Shown: positions 1-6,031, counted from the first letter of the stretch. The stretch: DNA of 8,047 bases from an uncultured Eubacteriales bacterium (GCA_902803675.1 CADCQZ010000421.1:1-8047), one strand, 5' to 3'. Numbers and translations: made by a program. Notes: generated by a model not told the origin, from the sequence alone.

Positions 1-81
1 CACACACGGGAGCGAGAAAAAGATGACCGCGGCCAAAAGAAGCCAAACGGCCCTGAGAGAACGGATATGGTGGATCATCAT
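1..81 (-). CDS. N-terminus of an exported protein (partial, runs off left edge)
   Basis: Only the first 27 codons are inside the window; the frame stays open to base 1. The peptide begins MMIHHIRSLRAVW and continues as LLLAAVIFFSLPCV, which is a basic n-region followed by a hydrophobic core, as in a Sec signal peptide or a first membrane segment. Two adjacent ATG codons (81 and 78) could start it. AGGAG at 90-94 lies 8 bases before the first, so 81 is preferred. A good promoter (144-172) and a palindromic leader lie just upstream, which supports a real gene despite its shortness. The cysteine in SLPC does not sit in a good lipobox, so a lipoprotein is not indicated. The function cannot be told from this fragment. 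Confidence 0.7.
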   Translation of the reverse strand, partial: MMIHHIRSLRAVWLLLAAVIFFSLPCV

Positions 82-103
82 GGCAGTCACTCCTGTTTTC
101 AGC

Positions 104-126
104 CCGGCGGCAGATCTGTCCGCCGG
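104..126 (-). promoter_or_regulatory. Palindromic element in the 5' leader of the left-edge gene
   Basis: CCGGCGG (104-110) and CCGCCGG (120-126) are perfect 7-base inverted arms, and the inner CAG/CTG adds three more pairs, with one unpaired base at 119. The element lies between the predicted transcription start (about 137) and the Shine-Dalgarno site (90-94) of the left-edge gene. No U-run follows it, so it is not a terminator. It could be an operator for a dimeric repressor, an mRNA-stabilising hairpin, or a control of translation; the sequence alone does not separate these. Confidence 0.5.
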
Positions 127-143
127 CGCGTTTCATCAATATC

Positions 144-172
144 ACTATACCACCGGCAAAAACCAAAATCAA
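144..172 (-). promoter_or_regulatory. SigA-type promoter of the left-edge gene
   Basis: On the minus strand the -35 hexamer is TTGATT (172-167), the spacer is 17 bases, and the -10 hexamer is TATAGT (149-144). Each hexamer has one or two differences from consensus. Transcription should start near 137 and read leftward through the palindrome at 104-126 into the exported-protein start at 81. Confidence 0.7.
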
Positions 173-207
173 CCGCGGCGCGGACGCTTCGAAGGGGCCC
201 GGAAGAT

Positions 208-241
208 AAAAAAATCCGGGGAACTCATTCGTTCCCCGGAT
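208..241 (-). terminator. Rho-independent terminator after the small membrane protein gene
   Basis: On the minus strand an 11-bp perfect stem (ATCCGGGGAAC, 241-231, pairing with 224-214) with a 6-base loop is followed directly by a run of seven T (214-208). It lies about 20 bases past the stop codon at 260 and separates this gene from the promoter of the left-edge gene. Confidence 0.93.
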
Positions 242-259
242 CCATGCTGCTCATGACCG

Positions 260-724
260 TTAATTGAGCAGGGCTTTCAGGTTCTGCAGATGATCGATCA
301 GCTGCTGCTGCGCGTCCATGGTGGACGATTTCGCCGCCTGGGTCAACGTTTCGTAAGTGCCCAGATCCGTGTACAGCTGGGAAAAGGTACCGTCGGCGAT
401 CAGGCGCTGACCGAACATGGCGTCCCCCAGATCGTCCAGCTGCTGCATGCTGTAGATATATTGCCTGACCTTCCCGATATCATAGGCCGTCCTGGAAGTG
501 ACGATCCGGTCCAGCCGGTTCACCTGATCGATGGCGCTGTTGAGGTCCGACACGATGCGCCGGCGGATCTCCAGCCGTCCGTTGTCCGGCATCTTTTCGG
601 AGCGGAACAGGAAGGCTCCCATGATCACGATCACCGCCAGGAGCACTACCGCCACGATCCTGGTGGCGGTCAGGGCCCGCCTGGTCGACGCGTCCTTCTG
701 ATAGTCGGATAAAAATCCGTTCAT
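260..724 (-). CDS. Small single-pass membrane protein of unknown function
   Basis: The product has 154 residues. About 20 polar N-terminal residues (MNGFLSDYQKDASTRRALTA) precede one strongly hydrophobic segment at roughly 22-40 (IVAVVLLAVIVIMGAFLF), then RSEK and a 110-residue, probably helical domain rich in Q, D, L and R. There is no lipobox or cleavage site, so it is likely a signal-anchored protein. Basic residues flank the membrane segment on both sides, which leaves the topology open. GGAGG lies 6 bases before the ATG, and the gene has its own extended -10 promoter and perfect terminator, so it is a monocistronic unit. I recognise no family. The C-terminal part resembles helical sensor or coiled-coil domains only in composition, and no function is assigned. 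Confidence 0.85.
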   Translation of the reverse strand: MNGFLSDYQKDASTRRALTATRIVAVVLLAVIVIMGAFLFRSEKMPDNGRLEIRRRIVSDLNSAIDQVNRLDRIVTSRTAYDIGKVRQYIYSMQQLDDLGDAMFGQRLIADGTFSQLYTDLGTYETLTQAAKSSTMDAQQQLIDHLQNLKALLN

Positions 725-777
725 GCTCTTCCTCCGTTTTGCTTCATTCGCTCCGTCATCCGACAGAGCACATACGT

Positions 778-786
778 ATTATATCA
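778..786 (-). promoter_or_regulatory. Extended -10 promoter of the small membrane protein gene
   Basis: The minus strand reads TGATATAAT (786-778), a consensus TATAAT with the TGn extension. The -35 position at a 17-base spacing (TTTGTG, 806-801) is poor, as is usual for extended -10 promoters. Transcription should start near 771, about 47 bases before the ATG at 724. The U-rich tail of the upstream terminator (809-835) overlaps the weak -35 region. Confidence 0.65.
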
Positions 787-796
787 CATATTCCCC

Positions 797-835
797 AAAA
801 CACAAATCGGCCCGGTCCAAAGGGAAGACCGGGCC
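797..835 (-). terminator. Terminator after the NTPase/CYTH gene
   Basis: GGCCCGGTC (835-827 on the minus strand) and GACCGGGCC (817-809) form a 9-bp GC-rich stem with a 9-base loop. On the minus strand it is followed by GATTTGTGTTTT, a moderately U-rich tail. It begins 20 bases after the stop codon at 856. A run of six T precedes the stem instead of following it, but no plus-strand gene converges here, so minus-strand use is the better reading. Confidence 0.7.
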
Positions 836-855
836 TGAAAAAAGGCGGTCCAGGA

Positions 856-1950
856 TCAGAACACCTTGCCCGCCAGGGCGGCGTTGGTGTACTCCTTTTC
901 GTCCGTCACCTCGCGGATGAGCTCCAGCTCCTCGGGAAAGTCCACGGTCTCTGCCGCGTCCGTCAGCTCGATCTCGGCGATGGCTCTGTCGTTCCAGAAG
1001 GGGAACACATCCACCTCGTAGTACTGATTGTGCCAGGTCATGCAGTAGCGGGTCTTCCGGATCTGCCTTAATGAGGTGTCCGCGTCCATGAGCAGGGACA
1101 GGTACTCCTCCATGGTGAGCCGGCGCTCGATCTCGATGATCTCCCCGTTGACCTCTTTGCGCGACGTCTCGTAATAGATGAAGTGCCCGTCCAGGCCGCG
1201 CTGGCTCACCCGGCGCTCGTCCCCGGGAGCGAGAGCCCTGAGAAAGGTCTGGATCATCTCCACCTTGCGGCAGGAGGGCAATGATTCCAGCCGGGCCGCG
1301 TCCGGATAGCGGATCAGGAATTTCCTCCTCCGGTCCATCAGCCCGGGCAGGCCCAGGGCGGAAGAGATCTCGCCGATGAGGCGGCGCATCTTGGTCTCGA
1401 ACTGGGTGGCGTTGTCGATGACCCGCAGGCGGGGATGACCGGTCCAGGAAGCCAGGAGCCTGTCGTCCAGGGCACGGGCCTGTTCCGGTGTCTCATACCG
1501 GGCGGCGTTGTTGTCCATAGTATAGAACTCCTCCGCGCCCTTGGCCGCGGTCACCAGATGGAACACCGCGTCGTAGCCGTCCCTAATCTCTATCTCATTG
1601 CATTTCAGAGTGCCCATCACATAGGCGAACTCCTCCGGCGTCATATAGGCCTTGTTGTCAAGCACGCCCCGGTCGCACACGATCAGGATCTTCTCCGCCG
1701 GCATGGTGCGGGCGGCCTGCTCGAAGAGCTGCTCTTTTTTCAGCTGCAGGTCCACCTGACAGAGCTGGTAGTCCCTGTTGGTGCCGCAGGTCCAGGGCGC
1801 CACGCCGCCGTTGATCAGTTCCGTGGCCGTTTCCGGCACGAACAGCACGGTGAAGCCCATGGAGGTGAACGCGTTCTGCACCCAGCTCATAGCGGTGGTC
1901 TTACCGGCACAGGGCCCGCCGGTGATGACGATCTTATGGATCTCAGGCAT
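856..1950 (-). CDS. Two-domain P-loop NTPase with C-terminal CYTH-like domain
   Basis: The product has 364 residues. The N-terminal half is an AAA_28/NadR-like P-loop NTPase: Walker A is GGPCAGKTT (11-19), with a Walker B-like strand ILIVCDRG (88-95). The C-terminal part from about 206 resembles a CYTH/triphosphate-tunnel fold, with KFLIRYPD near its start and alternating acidic residues in AIAEIELTD (323-331). The same pairing occurs in proteins related to animal TTD14, known to bind GTP and phospholipid; the bacterial role is unclear. I chose the ATG at 1950 because GAGGGGGGAG lies 6 bases upstream and Walker A then sits at the usual distance. A TTG at 1992 would extend the frame by 14 residues but has no good ribosome site. 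The first CYTH strand reads DRRRKF where EIERKF would be expected, so one key acidic residue seems replaced. It follows the jag terminator with almost no room for its own promoter. Confidence 0.85.
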   Translation of the reverse strand: MPEIHKIVITGGPCAGKTTAMSWVQNAFTSMGFTVLFVPETATELINGGVAPWTCGTNRDYQLCQVDLQLKKEQLFEQAARTMPAEKILIVCDRGVLDNKAYMTPEEFAYVMGTLKCNEIEIRDGYDAVFHLVTAAKGAEEFYTMDNNAARYETPEQARALDDRLLASWTGHPRLRVIDNATQFETKMRRLIGEISSALGLPGLMDRRRKFLIRYPDAARLESLPSCRKVEMIQTFLRALAPGDERRVSQRGLDGHFIYYETSRKEVNGEIIEIERRLTMEEYLSLLMDADTSLRQIRKTRYCMTWHNQYYEVDVFPFWNDRAIAEIELTDAAETVDFPEELELIREVTDEKEYTNAALAGKVF

Positions 1951-1984
1951 ATGATGCTCCCCCCTCAGGATCTTTTTCTTCCCG

Positions 1985-2031
1985 TAAAACAATAAAGCGC
2001 GTAAGGGGCGATGTCCTCTTACACACTTTAT
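1985..2031 (-). terminator. Terminator of the rpmH-rnpA-yidD-yidC-jag operon
   Basis: In minus-strand RNA the arms 2031-2018 (ATAAAGTGTGTAAG) and 2005-1992 (CTTACGCGCTTTAT) form a 14-bp stem containing two G-U pairs, extended by two more G-C pairs after one mismatch. The tail is TGTTTTA (1991-1985). On the plus strand the same positions would be C-A mismatches, so the hairpin is strand-specific. It starts 16 bases after the jag stop. The stem base is A-U rich and the U-tract is interrupted, so some read-through into the next gene is plausible. Confidence 0.75.
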
Positions 2032-2046
2032 CGCTCATATCCGCTC

Positions 2047-3111
2047 TTACTCGGCGGACTTATCGGCTTTCCTGGGGCTGATGACCACGTGGCGGTTGAG
2101 CCCCTCGCCCTCGGAATGGGTATAGACGGCCTCATTGCTCTGGAGCGCCGAATGCATGATCCGCCGCTCGTAGGGGTTCATGGCCTCCATGCTGACCCGG
2201 CGCCCGGTCTTCTGCACACGGTTCGCCATCCGGTTCGCCAGGCGGATCAGGGCTTCCTCGCGCTTGGCGCGGTAGTGCTCGGAGTCCAGGGTCACCCGGG
2301 TGTACTGATCCCGGTCTTTGTTGACCCAGAGGCTGGTCAGGTACTGCAGAGCGTCCAGGGTCTCGCCCCGGCGGCCGATCAGGATGCCCAGGGCATCCCC
2401 TTCCATATCCGCCTTGACGGTGCCTTCCTCATCCGCGGTAACGTCGATGGTGACCTCGACGCCCATGAGCTTCGTGAGCTCGGTGAGATAATCCTTGGTC
2501 AGAGCGATGCTGCGCTCGATCTCCTCAGGAGACTGGACAGTCTTCTTTTCGTTCTTCGGCTCGGCGTCCTCTTCCCTGGCCGCGGCTTTGCGCTCCTGAC
2601 GGGCCTTGGCGGCGGCGGGCTTGGCCTTCTGGGCGGGCTTCTTTTCCTTCTTGGGTTCCGCCTTGTTTTCGGCGTTCACCGGCGCTTTCTTCGGCGCGTC
2701 GGCGTTCTTTTGAGGCTTGGGCTCCTTTTTAACGGGCTTCTCCCGGGGTTCTTTCGGCTCCCTGGTCTCCTTTTGCTCCTTCGGTTCCCTGGGCGCCTTG
2801 GGCTCTTTCGCCTCCTCGGTCACCGCGGGCTTTTCTTCCTTCGGGGCGCGTTCCTTCCTGGGCTGAGGCTTTTCCTCACTGGAACGGAACATGTCGGACA
2901 CGATCCTCTGGGCCTCGCCCAGGGTATCCGCGTCCTCCTTCAGGGTCAGGCGCACCTTGGCCAGGCGGCTGCCGAACAGCCCGAACAGGCCCTTGCTCCC
3001 CTCCTGAAGGATATCGATGGTCACCTCACTGATAGAGGCGCCCAGCTGTTCCAGGCCGCTGGCGATCGCTTCTTCCTGCGTCCTGGCCGAGATCTCGATG
3101 CTCTTATTCAT
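2047..3111 (-). CDS. jag: Jag/KhpB RNA-binding protein with long charged linker
   Basis: The product has 354 residues in three parts. A Jag_N domain (about 1-52, MNKSIEISARTQEEAIASGL to LFGLFGSRLAKV) is followed by a low-complexity linker of roughly 115 residues (78-195) made of repeated EPK/EPR/KEP and later AKAKPAAAKA-like units. Then come a KH domain with the GRRG loop at 246-249 and an R3H domain (about 288-347) with the NPYERRIMH motif at 312-320. Known Jag/KhpB proteins bind RNA, partner with KhpA, and are linked to cell elongation and division. Adjacency to yidC is the classic arrangement. Typical relatives are nearer 200-250 residues, so the excess is the linker. The ATG at 3111 is the only sensible start; its AGGAAGGA lies about 15 bases away, which is long. 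Confidence 0.95.
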   Translation of the reverse strand: MNKSIEISARTQEEAIASGLEQLGASISEVTIDILQEGSKGLFGLFGSRLAKVRLTLKEDADTLGEAQRIVSDMFRSSEEKPQPRKERAPKEEKPAVTEEAKEPKAPREPKEQKETREPKEPREKPVKKEPKPQKNADAPKKAPVNAENKAEPKKEKKPAQKAKPAAAKARQERKAAAREEDAEPKNEKKTVQSPEEIERSIALTKDYLTELTKLMGVEVTIDVTADEEGTVKADMEGDALGILIGRRGETLDALQYLTSLWVNKDRDQYTRVTLDSEHYRAKREEALIRLANRMANRVQKTGRRVSMEAMNPYERRIMHSALQSNEAVYTHSEGEGLNRHVVISPRKADKSAE

Positions 3112-3141
3112 AATATGATATACCGGTCCTTCCTGGCACTG

Positions 3142-4173
3142 TTAGACGGTCGTGGGAGGCTTGGGCTTGTCGTGGCTCTCCAGATAGCGGGTGATTCCGT
3201 AGCTCATGATGCCCATGGCGATATTGGACGTGACCCAGTAAATGGCGAAGCTGGCATTGCTGGTCAGGCAGAAGTAGACGCTCAGCAGCGGGAAGAACAC
3301 CTGCATGAACTTGCCGGTGGAAGCGGCGGGGTTCGCGTCGTTCCCCTGCTGGGCCGGAGGCTGGGTCTGGCCGTTGGCCGCGGGGTTCATCTTGGTCATG
3401 AAGATCTGGGTCACGGCCGCCAGAGCCGGCAGGATCAGGAGCCCGTTCCAGTTCTTGTACACGGTGAAGCTGAACAGCAGCACGGAGACGTTCTTCCAGG
3501 CGGGTGAGATCGCCTGGATGGTGGCGATGTAGGTGTCCTTGCCCTGGAGCATGGTGAGCACTTCCGACAGCGTGGTCTTGAACGCCTCGGAGGAGAAATC
3601 CAGCTGGGGCAGGGACGCGGTGAGGGCCGTCACCTGATCGGCGGTCAGGTAGGAGCCCAGGTTGCTGTAGACCTTCTGCCACACATCCGCGCCGATCATC
3701 CTCAGGCTCTCGATGGACGGCGCGATGGAGGTGAAGATGGAGTCAGACGCCCAGACGTTCTTGATCCACAGCCAGCTCTCCCCCGCCACGATGGGCGTTT
3801 CGGCACCGGCCAGGAAGCGGAACACCTGCGCCACCATCTGCTCGTTGGCGATGGCCCTCATGGCGGCGAACATGGCGAACAGCACGGGCCACTGGATCAG
3901 CATGGGGATGCAGCCGCTCAGAGGAGATACGCCCTCCTTTTTGTAGAGCTCGGTCATCTTCTGATTGAGCTTCTGCTTGTCGTTGGCGTATTTTTTCTGC
4001 AGGCGGTTCATTTCGCCCTGCACGGTGGACATCTTGCGCATGCTCTTCCGGCTGCGGTAATCCAGGGGCATCAGCACCAGCCGGATCAGCATGGTGAATA
4101 TCACGATGGACCAGCCGTAGTTGGACACTACACCGTTGATCGCATCCAGGATCGTTCTGAGAAAATCACTCAC
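3142..4173 (-). CDS. yidC: Membrane protein insertase YidC/Oxa1 family
   Basis: The product has 343 residues and inserts and folds membrane proteins together with, or independently of, SecYEG. The first core segment, WSIVIFTMLIRLVLMPL (21-37), carries the conserved groove arginine R31. A basic cytoplasmic hairpin (about 40-80, KKYANDKQKLNQKMTELYKKEG) leads to the motif SPLSGCIPMLIQWPVLFAMF (83-102). Later hydrophobic segments lie at about 228-259 and 289-325 (FMQVFFPLLSVYFCLTS, then FAIYWVTSNIAM). The stretch 110-225 between core segments is far longer than the usual extracytoplasmic loop. There is no lipoprotein signal peptide. The start is GTG at 4173, overlapping the yidD stop (GTGA). AAGGAGG lies 11 bases upstream, inside yidD, so translation is probably coupled. 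Confidence 0.95.
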   Translation of the reverse strand: MSDFLRTILDAINGVVSNYGWSIVIFTMLIRLVLMPLDYRSRKSMRKMSTVQGEMNRLQKKYANDKQKLNQKMTELYKKEGVSPLSGCIPMLIQWPVLFAMFAAMRAIANEQMVAQVFRFLAGAETPIVAGESWLWIKNVWASDSIFTSIAPSIESLRMIGADVWQKVYSNLGSYLTADQVTALTASLPQLDFSSEAFKTTLSEVLTMLQGKDTYIATIQAISPAWKNVSVLLFSFTVYKNWNGLLILPALAAVTQIFMTKMNPAANGQTQPPAQQGNDANPAASTGKFMQVFFPLLSVYFCLTSNASFAIYWVTSNIAMGIMSYGITRYLESHDKPKPPTTV

Positions 4174-4421
4174 TGATTCTCATCCCTCCTTATCACCGTG
4201 CCGCCGATCTCGGGCACGGGATCATAACCCCCTTTGCACAGGGGCTGGCATCTCATGATCCGTTTAACGGCCATCAAAGTGCCGCGGGCACTGCCGTACC
4301 GCTCGATCGCCGTTTTGGCGTACTCCGAGCATGTGGGCACGAAGCGGCAGCAGGGGCCTTTCTTGCGGGGACTGATGTTTTTCTGGTAAAAGTCCACCGC
4401 GCCGATCAGTATCGATCTCAT
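4170..4421 (-). CDS. yidD: Membrane protein insertion efficiency factor YidD
   Basis: The product has 83 residues, a typical size for YidD, a small membrane-associated protein that helps YidC-dependent insertion. The family signature is clear: FYQKNISPRK (11-20), CCRFVPTCSEYAKTAIERYG (24-43) and RIMRCQPLCKGGYDPVP (54-70). The N-terminal helix is amphipathic. The ATG at 4421 overlaps the rnpA stop (ATGA) and the stop overlaps the yidC GTG, so rnpA, yidD and yidC are translationally linked. This is the standard position of the gene in bacteria. Confidence 0.96.
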   Translation of the reverse strand: MRSILIGAVDFYQKNISPRKKGPCCRFVPTCSEYAKTAIERYGSARGTLMAVKRIMRCQPLCKGGYDPVPEIGGTVIRRDENQ

Positions 4422-4756
4422 TGGGGCAGTCCTTTTAAAAGTCCCGCTTTGTTCATCAGGTAACGCATGGTCCTGTCAAGAGAGCGGTAAGACGCGTCCC
4501 CGGCGGTATCCCTGGCGGAAAAAACATACATCCCGGAGGTACAGTAAGGGATCAGGGGCCTGAAGGCCTCCCTGAGCCTGCGCTTGACCCGGTTGCGCGT
4601 CACGGCGTTCCCCACCTTTTTGCTGACCGAGAACCCCGCCAGCACGCGGGGGCCCCTGACGAAAAACAGGGTCATCTCATGGCCGCCGAACCGCTTGCCC
4701 TTCCGGTAAACGTAGTGGAACTGGCCGTTCCTTTTGAGGCGGTAGCGCTTTTCCAC
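4418..4756 (-). CDS. rnpA: Ribonuclease P protein component
   Basis: The product has 112 residues and is the protein subunit of RNase P, which together with the catalytic RNA removes 5' leaders from pre-tRNA. The RNR signature is present in KKVGNAVTRNRVKRRLRE (47-64), and an aromatic/basic N-terminus (YRLKRNGQFHYVYRKGKRF) forms the usual central-cleft strand region. The start is GTG at 4756. An ATG two bases upstream is in another frame and encodes nothing recognisable. GGGAGG lies 4 bases before the GTG, a short spacing. It is the second gene of the rpmH operon and overlaps yidD by 4 bases. Confidence 0.96.
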   Translation of the reverse strand: MEKRYRLKRNGQFHYVYRKGKRFGGHEMTLFFVRGPRVLAGFSVSKKVGNAVTRNRVKRRLREAFRPLIPYCTSGMYVFSARDTAGDASYRSLDRTMRYLMNKAGLLKGLPQ

Positions 4757-4770
4757 ATGGCCTCCCGAAC

Positions 4771-4797
4771 AAAAAACATCCCGCCCCCGCGGGGCTC
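4771..4797 (-). terminator. Possible weak terminator or attenuator between rpmH and rnpA
   Basis: On the minus strand CCCGC-GGGG-GCGGG (or the alternative GCCCC-GCG-GGGGC) forms a short GC-only hairpin, followed by ATG and six T (4776-4771). Stem length is only about 5 bp and three bases separate it from the U-run. It lies just before the rnpA ribosome site. Partial termination here would make more rpmH than rnpA message, as is common for this pair of genes. Confidence 0.4.
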
Positions 4798-4843
4798 AAA
4801 TGCCTGCGCTGAAGGGCGGGCGAATAGGCATCGCGGCGATGGA

Positions 4844-4978
4844 TCAGACCGTCAGAGCCTTGCGGCCGCGGCGGCGCCTGGAAGCCAGGACCCTGCGGCC
4901 GTTCTTGGTGGACATACGGGCACGGAAACCATGCACCTTGTTGCGCTGACGTTTCTTGGGCTGATAAGTACGCTTCAT
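4844..4978 (-). CDS. rpmH: 50S ribosomal protein L34
   Basis: The 44-residue product is the small, very basic large-subunit protein L34. It begins [20 protein letters not shown] and continues with [20 protein letters not shown] and ALTV, matching the family over its whole length. AAAGGAG lies 9 bases before the ATG at 4978. It is the first gene of the operon that goes on to rnpA, yidD, yidC and jag, and it has a near-consensus promoter 78 bases upstream. A small hairpin (CATCG/CGATG) follows the stop. Confidence 0.98.
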   Translation of the reverse strand: MKRTYQPKKRQRNKVHGFRARMSTKNGRRVLASRRRRGRKALTV

Positions 4979-5055
4979 AATTCACAACTCCTTTAGCACA
5001 AGGGCACGTTGGCCCGGTTTTAGACAAAACGAAATTACCGCAAAACGGCCCAATT

Positions 5056-5084
5056 AGTATAATGATTTCGTCCCCGCCTGTCAA
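5056..5084 (-). promoter_or_regulatory. Strong promoter of the rpmH operon
   Basis: On the minus strand TTGACA (5084-5079), a 17-base spacer and TATACT (5061-5056) form a near-perfect housekeeping promoter. Transcription should start near 5050, giving a leader of about 72 bases before rpmH. The neighbouring metQ terminator ends 45 bases upstream, so the two operons are separate units. Confidence 0.88.
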
Positions 5085-5129
5085 GGGTTTTTCAGAGGCA
5101 TATTCCTGACGCGGCCTCCCGGGACATGC

Positions 5130-5164
5130 AAAAGCCCCGCGCCCGCCTTGGAACGGGCGCGGGG
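5130..5164 (-). terminator. Terminator of the metNIQ operon
   Basis: On the minus strand CCCCGCGCCCG (5164-5154) pairs perfectly with CGGGCGCGGGG (5145-5135), an 11-bp GC-rich stem with an 8-base loop, followed by C and four T (5133-5130). It lies 42 bases past the metQ stop. A second small hairpin, GCCGC-GAAA-GCGGC (5200-5187), with a GNRA-type tetraloop, sits between the stop and this terminator and may protect the message end. Confidence 0.88.
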
Positions 5165-5206
5165 TCCGGGTCGCACGCCGGATCCTGCCGCTTTCGCGGC
5201 ACAGGC

Positions 5207-6031
5207 TCACTGGGCGGGGGTAAAGGTGGGGATGACGCCGCCGGCGAAGTCCTCGTTGTTGAGGATGAAGTCATAGACTTCCTGGGTGTAGAGCACCTCG
5301 GTGAGGGCCTTGACCCAGTCGGACTCGGCATCCTCGGGACGGGTGACGATGTAGTTGATGTACACCTGGCCGGTCACGCCCTCGGACTCGATGAACAGGG
5401 CGTCGTCACGCACGGTGTAGCCCGCATCCAGCACGAAGTTGCCGTTGATGACGGCGAAGGCCACATCCTCGAGCACGCCGGGGATCTTGTCGGCGTCCAC
5501 TTCGTAGATCTCGATGCCGTTGGTCTCCACGATGTCTTCCTTGCCCAGGGTGCTGGTGTAGTCAGCGCCTTCGGGCAGGGTGATCAGGCCGGCTTCCGCC
5601 AGGAGCAGCAGGGCGCGGGTCTCGTTGGAGGGATCGTTGGTCACGGCGATCTTGTCACCCGCGGCGATGTCCTTGAGATCGGACTTGGTGCCCGGATAGA
5701 TGCCGTAGGGCTCGCAGTGCACGGGGATGGCGGCGATGAGCTGCTCATTCTCGGGGGCCTCGGCATTGTAGGCATTCAGGAAGGGCAGGTGCTGGAAGTA
5801 GTTGGCGTTGGCGTCACCGGCGGCAGTGGCGGGGTTGCCCACGTAGTAGTCGGTCACCACCACGATGTCCAGGTCATAGCCTTTTTCGGCCAGGGCGGGC
5901 TTGATATGATCGAGGATCACGGCGTGGGGGGTCGAGGTCGCGATGATGCTGATGGTCTCCTGAGCATGGCCGACGGCAGCCAGGCTGAAAAGCAGCGCCA
6001 GGGACAGGATCAGAGCGAATGACTTTTTCAT
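5207..6031 (-). CDS. metQ: Methionine ABC transporter substrate-binding protein (NlpA/MetQ family)
   Basis: The product has 274 residues and captures methionine outside the membrane for MetI/MetN. Family features are visible: STPHAVILDHIKPAL (33-47), a segment ending in NYFQHLPFLNAYN, VHCEPYGIYPG, the NDPSNETRALLLLAEAGLI block and AVINGNFVLDAGY. The start is the ATG at 6031, with AAGGAG 7 bases upstream; a TTG at 6049 would add six residues and has no ribosome site. The N-terminus is a Sec signal peptide (MKKSFALILSLALLFSLAAV) with a likely type I cleavage after GHA at residue 23. No cysteine is found near the cleavage site, so there is no lipobox, unlike most MetQ proteins. The ligand is inferred from the operon, since NlpA-family proteins can also bind related compounds. 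Confidence 0.92.
   Translation of the reverse strand: MKKSFALILSLALLFSLAAVGHAQETISIIATSTPHAVILDHIKPALAEKGYDLDIVVVTDYYVGNPATAAGDANANYFQHLPFLNAYNAEAPENEQLIAAIPVHCEPYGIYPGTKSDLKDIAAGDKIAVTNDPSNETRALLLLAEAGLITLPEGADYTSTLGKEDIVETNGIEIYEVDADKIPGVLEDVAFAVINGNFVLDAGYTVRDDALFIESEGVTGQVYINYIVTRPEDAESDWVKALTEVLYTQEVYDFILNNEDFAGGVIPTFTPAQ

Noticed and set aside
1..27. Lipobox in the left-edge signal peptide (SLPC)
   Set aside because: The residues before the cysteine (Leu, Pro) do not fit the usual small-residue consensus, and the segment is cut off by the window.
23..256. 77-codon plus-strand frame at the left edge
   Set aside because: It is antisense to the signal-peptide start and runs through the promoter, the palindrome and the terminator at 208-241.
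1951..1992. TTG start at 1992 for the NTPase gene
   Set aside because: It has no suitable ribosome site and lies against the terminator U-tract, whereas the ATG at 1950 has a strong site 6 bases away.
2011..3507. 498-codon open frame on the plus strand
   Set aside because: It lies antisense to jag and the 3' end of yidC, has Gly/Leu/Arg/His-rich composition with no recognisable domain, and no ribosome site or promoter. It is a GC-bias shadow.
4677..5210. 177-codon minus-strand frame over rpmH and the rpmH promoter
   Set aside because: It covers rpmH in another frame, the rpmH promoter and the metQ terminator. The real genes there are certain.
5126..6022. 298-codon open frame on the plus strand
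   Set aside because: It is antisense to metQ and runs through the metNIQ terminator hairpin. Its glycine/valine/aspartate-rich product is a shadow.
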